NCBI GenBank assembly: GCA_004558205.1
Contig: SFDM01000016.1
Coordinates: forward strand, 1 to 57,293
Length of the DNA: 57,293 bases
Direction: 5' to 3'
Source of the DNA: Pyramidobacter piscolens
GTDB taxonomy: Bacteria; Synergistota; Synergistia; Synergistales; Dethiosulfovibrionaceae
The notes below the pieces were generated by a model. The model was given only the letters and a program-made list of their open reading frames with translations, made no database searches and was not told where the DNA came from. The translations under genes and the position numbers were made by a program. Below are positions 26,093 to 34,406 of the stretch, piece after piece. Each line of letters starts with the position of its first letter. Position 1 is the first letter of the stretch.

Positions 26093-27556
26093 TCACATGG
26101 TTAATACGTATTTCGCGATATGATGGAAAATTTCGCGTATTTCAGCTTCGTTCGTCTTACGGGGGTCAAGCCCCTCGCATCCTTGATAGTTGTTGTAGCT
26201 TGCCGCCACCGCGGCGCGGTTGGGAATCTCGAAAAGGGGGATGCCGCTGCGCTCGAGCTGGGCGGACACGGCCTTGCGGATGCTCTTGTCCAAAGTGGTG
26301 CGGGCGTCGCATCGCGAGAACAGGATCCCGTAGATGGTCAGCCTGGCGTTGCGCCGCTTGTACGCGTTCAGTGTCTCCGAGAACAGTGGCAGCGTCTTCA
26401 GCGACTGACGGCTTGGATCCACGGGGACCAGCACGCCCGAACTGGCGAGCATGGCGTTTTTCAGCGCCAGCGTGGCCGACGGCGGCGTGTCGATGAGCAC
26501 CAGGGAATACCCCTCCGACGCGTCGAAAAGGTAGCGCGCGAGGCGCTCTTCGGGGTAGACCATGGAGGAGGCTTCGGCGTCGGCGACGGAAGCGTGGGCC
26601 GGCAGAATGTCAACGCGGCTGTACCTGGTGCTGTGAATCAGCGATTTTGAGTTCCCCGAGGGGACGGGCGCGTCGTAAGAGGCGGGGAAGAAGAGCTCTC
26701 GGAGCGTCTGTTCGGGCGGCACGGCCTGCCCGTTCAAGAAGAAATCCGTGGCCGATCCCTGAGGGTCGGTGTCGACCACCAGCACGCGGTCTTTCGATTG
26801 CGCGGCGTCCCAGATCTCCTGCAGCGCCGTGGCGACGAAACAAGTGATCGTGGTCTTCCCCACGCCGCCTTTCAGCATGGCTACGGCGACCCGCTTCTGG
26901 TGAAAGAGCGGCAGCAGGGGCTGTCCTGAAGGTCCCGAGTTCTCTGCGGGAGCCGCTGAAGCGTCCCTCTTTTCGTCCCTCTCTGAAGAAGGCTGCTCAG
27001 GCAGTTCCGTTATCCCCGCCGGATCGGGCGTTGAGAGGGTGGCCGGGGGCGGCGCAACGGCGCAGGCGTTCTTTTCAGCCCCCTCGGAAGGCCGGTCTGC
27101 CGGCTCCTCCGCCGCCGCCGGCAAAGGGGTTTCCACGGGGAACGTGGCCCCCGCTGTCTCCGGGACGGCTTCGGAAATGGGCGTGGCCGTCTGATGAAGA
27201 GAGGGCTGCGCGCTCTTTTCTTCTGGAAGGGGAAACGTGGGCGCCTGATAGCGCATTTCTATGACGTCCAGGTCTCGGGGCACGATTTCGCCCATCGCGC
27301 TGGCAAAGGAGAGCCATTCGTCGATTTCAGCTTTAAGCTGTTCTTGCGCCGCCGCTGTGTTCTCCTGGGCTGGAAGAGGTTCTTTTTGAGGCCCGTGGAA
27401 TTTTTCTGTCGGAGGAAGAATGTCCTGTCCCGCCTTTTCCCGTTGCTGGGACGCTTGAGTTTCTGCCGCCGGCCCGCCCTTTGAAGGGACTGCGCGCTCC
27501 CTCTCCTCAGTTTTTGAGGAGAAGAGCTTTTTCAGAAAGGTCGTCAGGGACGTCAT
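26093..27556 (-). CDS. ParA/Soj-family ATPase with long disordered N-terminal extension
   Basis: The 487-residue protein has a C-terminal ParA domain (about 222-487): the deviant Walker A KGGVGKTT near residue 230, VVDTDPQGSATDFF (Walker A'), and VLIDTPPS (Walker B), followed by NRAAVAASYNNYQG. Such ATPases position DNA or protein cargo using the nucleoid as a track. Residues 1-220 are rich in Pro, Ala, Glu and Gln, low in complexity, and probably unfolded; typical ParA proteins lack this and total 250-300 residues. No ParB gene is near; the next gene is a small winged-helix protein. Upstream is an AT-rich region with no gene. A plasmid-derived or cargo-positioning system is possible. Confidence 0.82.
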   Translation of the reverse strand: MTSLTTFLKKLFSSKTEERERAVPSKGGPAAETQASQQREKAGQDILPPTEKFHGPQKEPLPAQENTAAAQEQLKAEIDEWLSFASAMGEIVPRDLDVIEMRYQAPTFPLPEEKSAQPSLHQTATPISEAVPETAGATFPVETPLPAAAEEPADRPSEGAEKNACAVAPPPATLSTPDPAGITELPEQPSSERDEKRDASAAPAENSGPSGQPLLPLFHQKRVAVAMLKGGVGKTTITCFVATALQEIWDAAQSKDRVLVVDTDPQGSATDFFLNGQAVPPEQTLRELFFPASYDAPVPSGNSKSLIHSTRYSRVDILPAHASVADAEASSMVYPEERLARYLFDASEGYSLVLIDTPPSATLALKNAMLASSGVLVPVDPSRQSLKTLPLFSETLNAYKRRNARLTIYGILFSRCDARTTLDKSIRKAVSAQLERSGIPLFEIPNRAAVAASYNNYQGCEGLDPRKTNEAEIREIFHHIAKYVLTM

Positions 27557-28010
27557 ATCATCACCGCCTGTTTTTTATAAATTGGATTAGGGGAGAGAAT
27601 AAACAATTCTACCACGTAAAATATACCACAAAATCATAGAAATGTATCTCCTCCTGAGAAATAAATTTTGATGGATCCTTACAGGGTGGTAATTTGCATG
27701 TTCTAAGGGAGAAATTTGTTTTATTTGCAACTAAAATAAGGTGAATGGCCGTTTTGAATGGCAGGGATTACTGGAAATGCGAGCATAGACATCTTTGGCA
27801 CATTCATTTAATATTCGTTTTAAATATGGAAAAATGTCGAAACAATGACCGGTGTGCTTATATTTGATGGTTTTCTGGTGCCTTCATTTTTGAAAAAGCA
27901 TAAATAACTTAGTGAAGTTTTTTTGAATGAAGTTATATCTAATTTCGATTTTATGCTTATTTTTCCTCGGTTTTTAATTTTGTTTCTGTCCTTTTTCTGA
28001 TTTTGAGGTC
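27557..28010. other. AT-rich intergenic region upstream of parA-like gene
   Basis: About 450 bases far richer in A/T than the surroundings, with no convincing ORF. It holds the inverted repeat ATAACTT/AAGTTAT near 27903-27935 and several T and A runs. Together with the divergent MCM leader it separates the parA-like operon from the riboswitch. It could hold promoters, a centromere-like site or foreign DNA. Confidence 0.4.
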
Positions 28011-28204
28011 CGGAAAAGACTGATTCGCGTTGCGGGCATGAAAAATTTGTCGTGAGGCGTGAAAAAGATGGGCCCCGGCCTTTTGGACGCTCCTGTTCCG
28101 CCTGTGGAGTACAGGGCTTCCTGGGGAGTAATGGGAGCGGGGGATGCGGCGCTTCGTTAAAACTGGAGATTTTCAAGAACGCCGATCTATAGTAAAATAG
28201 CGTC

Positions 28205-28330
28205 AGAACAGGAAAAAAGCAGTTTCAGCCCGGGGAATTCGGTGAAAGACCGAAGCGGCCCCGCCACTGTGAGCGCGTGTCCTTTAAGAACGCGCAAGTC
28301 AGGTTACCGGACTGGGACGGAGAAGAGACG
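28205..28330 (+). promoter_or_regulatory. Cobalamin riboswitch 1 (upstream of methylmalonyl-CoA mutase)
   Basis: The core reads GGGGAATTCGGTGAAAGACC, then CCCCGCCACTGTGA, a variable stem (GCGCGTGTCC/GAACGCGC) and AAGTCAGGTTACC, matching the conserved B12-box and peripheral elements of the AdoCbl/cobalamin aptamer. A strong intrinsic terminator follows at 28398-28430, before the mutA start, so control by transcription attenuation is likely. Confidence 0.92.
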
Positions 28331-28397
28331 GCATCTGCGCGGGCGGATCCGTCGCCAGAGATAGATACCCATCCTTTCTCTCTTCCCCTGTAATGAA

Positions 28398-28430
28398 GAA
28401 AGCCGCCCGCGTGGGCGGCTTTCTTTTTTT
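28398..28430 (+). terminator. Terminator in the mutA leader, expression platform of riboswitch 1
   Basis: The 11-bp GC-rich stem GAAAGCCGCCC/GGGCGGCTTTC is followed by seven T, 63 bases before the mutA start. Placed here it must be read through for the mutase to be made. Confidence 0.88.
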
Positions 28431-28493
28431 GGCTCTTTTCCTTTTGTCTGCTTCCGCTTTCGCGGAAAAAATCTTGTGGAACTGTAGGGAAGG

Positions 28494-30644
28494 ATGTTTA
28501 TCAGGATGACTGAAGACAAAAAACAGGCGGAGACGCTGGCTCCTGTGACTTTTGACGAGTTCAGCGCGCCCGATTACGCCCAGTGGAAGGCGGAAGCCGA
28601 AGCGGCGCTGAAGGGCGCGCCCTTTGACAAAAAGATGTTCACCTCCACCTACGAGGGGATCAGGCTGGAGCCCATTTATACGGCGGAGCACACGGCGGCG
28701 CTTGGGGACGGCGCGTCCTTTCCCGGCGAAAGCCCCTTTCTGCGCGGGACGAAACCGGCGGGCGGCCTCTGGAAGATCGCGCAGGCCTGCGACCAGGCCG
28801 ACCCTGCGGATGCGGCGAAGGCGCTGCGCCAGGAGCTCGCCAAGGGCGCGACCACGATCCACCCCGTGCTCGACCAGGCGTCGCTTCACGGCCGGGACCT
28901 GCCTGAGGAGGAAGGCCGCGGCGTGGCTCTAAGCTCCTTGGCCGACCTTGAAATTCTTTTTGAGGGGCTTGACTTGCGCTCCGCGGACCTGCATATGGCC
29001 GCGGGCGTCTCGTCGGTGCCTCAGCTCGCCATGATTGCTGCCTGGGCAGGCCGCCGCGGCCTGCCTGCTTCTGAGCTGACAGGCTGTGTCGGCGCCGATC
29101 CCCTGGCGGCGCTGGCCCGCGAAGGCGAGCTGCCCCGTCCTCTGGACGAACTTTACGACGAGATGGCGCGGACGATCCTGTGGTGCGGCGCTGAAGGCTG
29201 CCCTCTCAAGACGGTCCTGATCCGCGGCGACGTCTACGGGGCGGGCGGAGCCAGCGCTGTACAGGAGAACGCCTGCGCGCTCGCCTCGGCTGTGGAAATA
29301 CTGCGCGCCATGGGACGCCGCGGCATCGACCCCGACGCGGCCTGCCGGCGCATCCGTTTTTCCGTCGCTTTGGGAGCCAACTTTTTCATGGAGATCGCCC
29401 GCCTTCGGGCCCTCCGCGTGCTCTGGTCAAAAGTTACGCGGGCCTTCGGGTGCGACGAAAGGTCAGGAAAGATCGACGTCTTCGCGCGCACTTCTTCCTT
29501 CACGGCGACGGTCTACGACCCCTATGTGAACATCCTTCGTTCGGCCACTCAGGCCTTTTCAGGCGTGGTGGGCGGCGTGGACGGCATGCAGGTGGGCTGT
29601 TTCGACGAAGCGGTCCGCCCTTCCACGGAACAGGCCCGGCGCATCGCCCGGAACCAGCAGGTCATGCTTCAGACTGAGTTTGACCTGGCGTCGCCCGTAG
29701 ATCCCGCGGGCGGTTCCTGGTACGTGGAGACGCTGACCCGTCAGGCAGAGGAAAAATCCTGGGAATTATTCCAGAAGATCGAAAGCGCCGGCGGCATGGC
29801 TGCGGCGCTCAAGGCTGGACTGGTTCAGGAGGATATAGGCGCGGTCCTTCAGGAACGCTTCAAAAAATTGGCGACTCGTTCCGACCGCGCCGTGGGAAGC
29901 AACATGTATCCCAATATCACTGAGAAACCTTTAGAACTGGAACCCCAGGATCGAAGCGCTTTTATCGCGGCGCGGGAGTCCCTTGTCAAAGCCCGCCGCG
30001 CCGCCGCGGACTCTGAAGCCGTAACGGCAGCTTTGAAGCGCATGGAAGCCTGTTCGGCGGAGCGCGACGGTTCCTTCCTGAACGCCGCGGCCGACGCCTT
30101 TGCGGCCGGGGCCCAGCTTTCCGACCTTTGGCAGGCTCTGAACGACGGCGCCCATACCGAAGGCGGCGCGCGCCCTCTGCCGCCTCACCGCTGGACGGAG
30201 CAGTTTGAAGCCATGAGGAAGCGCACCGAGGACTTCATGGCGGAAAAGGGTGAAAATCTGAAGATTTTCCTGGCCAACATGGGCCCCATCCCGCAGCACA
30301 AAGCCCGCGCTGATTTCAGCACGGGTTTCTTCGAGGTGGCCCACTTTGAGGTGCTGAAGAACGACGGCTACGCGTCCGTTGAAGAAGCGGCTGCGGCCGC
30401 GCTCTCGTCGGGAGCCGACGCCGCGGTGATCTGTTCCACCGACGACACCTATCCCGAGTTGGTGCCGCCGCTGGCCCGCGCCATCAAGGCCGGGCGCCCC
30501 GAGATTACGGTGTTTTTGGCCGGAGCTCCCGCTCCGGAGCTGAAACAGAGTTATCTTGACGCCGGCGTGGACGACTTTATCCACGTCAGGGCGAATTGCC
30601 TTCAGATTTTGACTGCCATGCAGAAGAAAAAGGGGTTGTGCTAG
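28494..30644 (+). CDS. mutA: Methylmalonyl-CoA mutase small subunit
   Basis: The 716-residue non-catalytic partner of MutB in the heterodimeric, adenosylcobalamin-dependent mutase that interconverts succinyl-CoA and methylmalonyl-CoA. The N-terminal TIM-barrel-like half (about 40-470) contains YTAEHTAALGD and FARTSSFTATVYDP; the C-terminal B12-fold (about 590-716) lacks the cobalt-ligating DxHxxG, as expected for the small subunit. ATG 28494 follows AGGGAAGG closely; ATG 28506 is an alternative start. It is first of mutA-mutB-meaB under riboswitch 1, with 2 bases to mutB. Confidence 0.92.
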   Translation: MFIRMTEDKKQAETLAPVTFDEFSAPDYAQWKAEAEAALKGAPFDKKMFTSTYEGIRLEPIYTAEHTAALGDGASFPGESPFLRGTKPAGGLWKIAQACDQADPADAAKALRQELAKGATTIHPVLDQASLHGRDLPEEEGRGVALSSLADLEILFEGLDLRSADLHMAAGVSSVPQLAMIAAWAGRRGLPASELTGCVGADPLAALAREGELPRPLDELYDEMARTILWCGAEGCPLKTVLIRGDVYGAGGASAVQENACALASAVEILRAMGRRGIDPDAACRRIRFSVALGANFFMEIARLRALRVLWSKVTRAFGCDERSGKIDVFARTSSFTATVYDPYVNILRSATQAFSGVVGGVDGMQVGCFDEAVRPSTEQARRIARNQQVMLQTEFDLASPVDPAGGSWYVETLTRQAEEKSWELFQKIESAGGMAAALKAGLVQEDIGAVLQERFKKLATRSDRAVGSNMYPNITEKPLELEPQDRSAFIAARESLVKARRAAADSEAVTAALKRMEACSAERDGSFLNAAADAFAAGAQLSDLWQALNDGAHTEGGARPLPPHRWTEQFEAMRKRTEDFMAEKGENLKIFLANMGPIPQHKARADFSTGFFEVAHFEVLKNDGYASVEEAAAAALSSGADAAVICSTDDTYPELVPPLARAIKAGRPEITVFLAGAPAPELKQSYLDAGVDDFIHVRANCLQILTAMQKKKGLC

Positions 30645-30646
30645 AG

Positions 30647-32842
30647 ATGTACCAGAATCCGGATTTCACGAAAATAGCTTTGGAAGGTCAGGCCGTCAGC
30701 GCCGGAGGGCGCGAGGCCTGGGAGCGGCGGGTGCTGGAAGAGACGGGCCATTCCGTCCAGGATCTGTGCCGCAGGACCATGGAACAGATCGACGTGAAGC
30801 CCCTGTACACCGCCGCCGACTACGAGGGTATGAACCATCTGGGCTACATGGCCGGACTGCCGCCCTTTCTGCGCGGCCCCTATCCCACCATGTACGTGAC
30901 GCGCCCCTGGACGGTGCGCCAGTACGCCGGCTTCTCCACCGCTGAGGAGAGCAACGCTTTCTACCGCCGCAACCTCGCCGCCGGTCAGAAGGGCCTTTCC
31001 ATCGCCTTCGACCTGGCGACCCACCGAGGCTACGACTCAGACCACCCTCGCGTCGTGGGCGACGTGGGCAAGGCCGGCGTGGCCGTGGATTCCATACTGG
31101 ACATGGAGATCCTGTTCTCGGGCATCCCCCTGGGGCAGATGTCAGTCTCCATGACCATGAACGGCGCCGTGCTGCCCGTCATGGCCTTCTACATCGTGGC
31201 GGCCCAGGAGCAGGGCGTGGACAAGGCGGTGCTGAGCGGCACCATCCAGAACGATATCCTCAAGGAGTTCATGGTGCGCAACACCTATATCTATCCGCCC
31301 GCCGCGTCGATGCGCATCATCGGCGACATCTTCGCCTACACGTCGCGCAACATGCCCAAGTTCAACAGCATCAGCATCTCGGGTTATCACATGCAGGAAG
31401 CGGGCGCCACGGCCGACATCGAGCTGGGCTACACGCTGGCCGACGGCCTGGAATACATCCGCACGGGCATTGCCGCCGGCCTGGGCGTGGACGACTTCGC
31501 GCCGCGCCTGTCCTTCTTCTGGGCCATCGGAAAGAGCTACTTCATGGAGGTGGCGAAAATGCGCGCCGCCAGAATGCTTTGGGCCAAGATCGTCAAGTCC
31601 TTCGGCCCCAAAAAGTCCAAGTCCATGGCCCTGCGAACCCACTCCCAGACTTCGGGCTGGAGCCTGACGGCCCAGGACCCCTTCAACAACGTCTCCCGCA
31701 CCTGTGTTGAAGCTATGGCCGCCGCGCTGGGACACACCCAGTCGCTGCACACCAACGCCCTCGACGAGGCGATCGCGCTGCCCACGGACTTCTCGGCACG
31801 CATCGCGCGCAACACCCAGCTCTACATTCAGGACGAGACCAGTGTCTGCAAGGTCATTGACCCCTGGGGCGGCTCCTATTACGTGGAGTCCCTGACCGAC
31901 GAGCTGATCCGACGTTCCTGGGCTCACATTCAGGAGGTGGAGGCTCTGGGCGGCATGTCCAAGGCCATTGACACGGGGCTTCCCAAGATGCGCATCGAGG
32001 AAGCCGCGGCGCGCCGCCAGGCCCGCATCGACTCAGGACGCGAGAAGATCGTGGGTATCAACGCCTACGCCCTGGAAAAGGAAGATCCCCTGGACATCCT
32101 GGACGTGGACAACACGGCGGTGCGCCAGGCCCAGATCGCACGGCTCGAAAAGCTGCGCGCCAACCGCGATCCCGAGAAGGTGCAGCACTGGCTCGACGCG
32201 ATCACCAAATCCATGGAGACCGGCGAGGGCAACCTGCTGGAGCTGGCTGTCGAAGCCGCCCGCGCCCGGGCGTCGCTGGGGGAGATATCCTATGCCGTCG
32301 AAAAGGTCTGCGGCCGCCACAAAGCCGTGATCCGCTCCATCTCAGGCGTGTACTCCAGCGAGTTTGCCGACGACGAGGTGATCGAGGAAGTTCGTCAGAT
32401 GACGGCTGACTTTGAAAAGCGCGAAGGCCGCCGTCCCCGAATCATGGTGGCCAAGATGGGGCAGGACGGGCACGACCGCGGCGCGAAGGTGGTCGCCACG
32501 GCCTACGCCGACATGGGCTTCGACGTGGACGTGGGGCCCCTGTTCCAGACGCCGGAGGAGACGGCTCAGGACGCTGTGGACAACGACGTGCACATCGTGG
32601 GCATGAGCTCTCTGGCGGCGGGGCATAAAACACTCCTGCCCCAGTTGGTGGAGGAGCTGGCGAAACGTGGCCGCAGCGACATCATGGTGGTGGCCGGCGG
32701 CGTCATTCCCGCCCAGGACTATCAGTTCCTCTACGACCACGGCGCGGCCTGCATCTTCGGCCCCGGCACGGTGATCCCCGTGGCGGCGCGCGAGATGCTG
32801 AACGTGCTGAACAAGCGCCTGACCGAGCAGGAAAGAGACTGA
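30647..32842 (+). CDS. mutB: Methylmalonyl-CoA mutase large (catalytic) subunit
   Basis: The 731-residue catalytic subunit carries out the radical 1,2-rearrangement with adenosylcobalamin. The barrel domain shows YAGFSTAEESNAFYR, the TMNGAVLP substrate loop, and RTHSQTSGWSLT; the C-terminal B12 domain (about 595-725) carries KMGQDGHDRGAKV, where the histidine coordinates cobalt, and the SSLAAGHKTL and VAGGVIP segments. ATG 30647 has AAGGGG upstream; the open frame extends 17 codons further into mutA. In this organism the enzyme probably works toward propionate from succinate, or in reverse for odd-chain and branched amino-acid carbon. Confidence 0.96.
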   Translation: MYQNPDFTKIALEGQAVSAGGREAWERRVLEETGHSVQDLCRRTMEQIDVKPLYTAADYEGMNHLGYMAGLPPFLRGPYPTMYVTRPWTVRQYAGFSTAEESNAFYRRNLAAGQKGLSIAFDLATHRGYDSDHPRVVGDVGKAGVAVDSILDMEILFSGIPLGQMSVSMTMNGAVLPVMAFYIVAAQEQGVDKAVLSGTIQNDILKEFMVRNTYIYPPAASMRIIGDIFAYTSRNMPKFNSISISGYHMQEAGATADIELGYTLADGLEYIRTGIAAGLGVDDFAPRLSFFWAIGKSYFMEVAKMRAARMLWAKIVKSFGPKKSKSMALRTHSQTSGWSLTAQDPFNNVSRTCVEAMAAALGHTQSLHTNALDEAIALPTDFSARIARNTQLYIQDETSVCKVIDPWGGSYYVESLTDELIRRSWAHIQEVEALGGMSKAIDTGLPKMRIEEAAARRQARIDSGREKIVGINAYALEKEDPLDILDVDNTAVRQAQIARLEKLRANRDPEKVQHWLDAITKSMETGEGNLLELAVEAARARASLGEISYAVEKVCGRHKAVIRSISGVYSSEFADDEVIEEVRQMTADFEKREGRRPRIMVAKMGQDGHDRGAKVVATAYADMGFDVDVGPLFQTPEETAQDAVDNDVHIVGMSSLAAGHKTLLPQLVEELAKRGRSDIMVVAGGVIPAQDYQFLYDHGAACIFGPGTVIPVAAREMLNVLNKRLTEQERD

Positions 32843-32863
32843 CCGCGGGCTAACGAAGGGAGC

Positions 32864-34009
32864 GTGACGAAACTGGAACGCGAAAACAACGACATCTATA
32901 AACCTGAATGGGCACCCGCGGAGGGCGGCAGGGAATTTGCCTGCTTCGTCATGAAGGGCCAGGCCGAGGAGGCCCGGCCGAAGGACGAAGTACGCGCCCC
33001 GCTGAAGGTGGGAAAGCTCACGCTGGAGGATTATAAACGGGGCGTTCTGAGCGGGGACCGCATGATCCTGTCGCGGGCCATCACTCTGATCGAGAGCAAC
33101 GCGCCGAAGCATTTCGACATGGGGCAGGAGTTGATCCAGTCCCTTCTGCCTTACACGGGGGGCGCCATGCGCGTGGGCATCACGGGCGTTCCCGGCGCGG
33201 GCAAGAGCACCTTCATCGAGGCGTTGGGGAGTTATCTGTGCGGCGCCGGGCATAAAGTGGCCGTGCTCGCTGTGGACCCCAGCAGCACCGTTACGGGCGG
33301 CAGCATCCTGGGCGACAAGACGCGCATGGAAAAGCTGGCGCGGAACCCCCGCGCCTTTATCCGGCCGTCGCCCTCGGGCGGCACTCTGGGCGGCGTGACG
33401 CGCAAAAGCCGTGAAACCCTTCTGCTGGCCGAGGCCGCCGGCTACGACGTGGCGCTGGTGGAGACCGTCGGCGTGGGGCAGAGCGAGACTACGGTGCGCG
33501 ACATGGTGGACTATTTCCTGATGGTGGCGCTGACGGGAGCCGGCGACGACCTGCAGGGCATCAAAAAGGGCATCATGGAACTGGCCGACTCGATCCTGGT
33601 CAACAAGGCCGACGGAGACAACAAGCTGCGGGCCATGACCGCCCGGGCCGACTTCGACCAGATGCTGCACTACCTGCGCCCCTCCACGGAAGGCTGGACC
33701 AGCCGGGCCTACACCTGCTCGTCATTGACGGGCGAGGGGATTCCCGAGATGTGGGCTGTGGTGGAACGCTTCTTTGAAAACGTGAAAGCCTCGGGCGTCT
33801 TCGAGCGGCGGCGCCGGGAGCAGACCCTGCGCTGGGTGGACCGCATGGCCGACGATTACCTGCGCGTGCGCATCGCCCAGAACGGCGAGCTTCTGTCGAT
33901 CCGGCGCTCCATCGAAGCCCAGGTCACCGAAGGCACTCTGCCGCCCACCCTGGCCGCCAAGCGCCTCATAGAAGCCATGGAGCGCACGCTCTTTCGGGCG
34001 GCGACGTAA
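32864..34009 (+). CDS. meaB: MeaB/ArgK-type G-protein chaperone of methylmalonyl-CoA mutase
   Basis: The 381-residue GTPase loads and protects the B12 cofactor of the mutase. Seen are the P-loop GVPGAGKST, the VDPSS and DKTRM segments with conserved acidic residues, ETVGVGQSE (switch region) and NKADGD (guanine specificity). The initiator is GTG 32864 with GAAGGGAG upstream. An N-terminal extension of about 50 residues precedes the usual family start. It is third in the riboswitch-controlled operon; methylmalonyl-CoA epimerase and decarboxylase genes are not in this window. Confidence 0.94.
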   Translation: MTKLERENNDIYKPEWAPAEGGREFACFVMKGQAEEARPKDEVRAPLKVGKLTLEDYKRGVLSGDRMILSRAITLIESNAPKHFDMGQELIQSLLPYTGGAMRVGITGVPGAGKSTFIEALGSYLCGAGHKVAVLAVDPSSTVTGGSILGDKTRMEKLARNPRAFIRPSPSGGTLGGVTRKSRETLLLAEAAGYDVALVETVGVGQSETTVRDMVDYFLMVALTGAGDDLQGIKKGIMELADSILVNKADGDNKLRAMTARADFDQMLHYLRPSTEGWTSRAYTCSSLTGEGIPEMWAVVERFFENVKASGVFERRRREQTLRWVDRMADDYLRVRIAQNGELLSIRRSIEAQVTEGTLPPTLAAKRLIEAMERTLFRAAT

Positions 34010-34164
34010 CGGCGTCACTCCCTAAACGTGCAACTCTGCTCGAAGCCTTCCCCGGCCCAGGCCTCAAGACAAAGGAGACGTAGGCCTCCGATTGGGTCGG
34101 AGGAAGGTTTCTTCGCGCCTGGAACGTTTATCGAGCGCCGCCTCCCTGCGCTGCTGGCGTAAGA

Positions 34165-34380
34165 GCCAGTTCAGAAGCAGGATCAAAAGATTGAATCGTA
34201 AAGGTTCACGGCGGTTCGCAAAGGAAAAACTGAAAGATTTTAGAACCGTAAAAACCGGCAAAATCTATCAATTATTATCATATCGGTCCATTTTTCGCTA
34301 TTGATTCAGTTTTTGTTTTTCCTTTGCGCCCCTTCGCGTTGAACGCTTTTGACTTGGATTTTAAGCCCGATAAATTACAA
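34165..34380. repeat. Palindromic intergenic repeat, diverged copy C
   Basis: Arms GATCAAAAGATTGAATCGTA and GCGTTGAACGCTTTTGACTT with GCAAAGGAAAAA and TTTTTCCTTTGCGCC and the AT-rich centre are present; the outer TACTAATT tips are missing. It fills most of the gap between meaB and nrdD, and its right end runs to about 25 bases from the nrdD start, so it probably affects that promoter. Confidence 0.75.
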
Positions 34381-34406
34381 TTTCAGTTCAATGATTGGAG
34401 AGACTC

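Noticed and set aside
32342..33670. Long minus-strand open frame opposite mutB and meaB
   Set aside because: It is a shadow of GC-rich coding sequence; the composition is His/Gly/Arg/Val-rich and no domain is seen, while the plus strand carries well-known genes.
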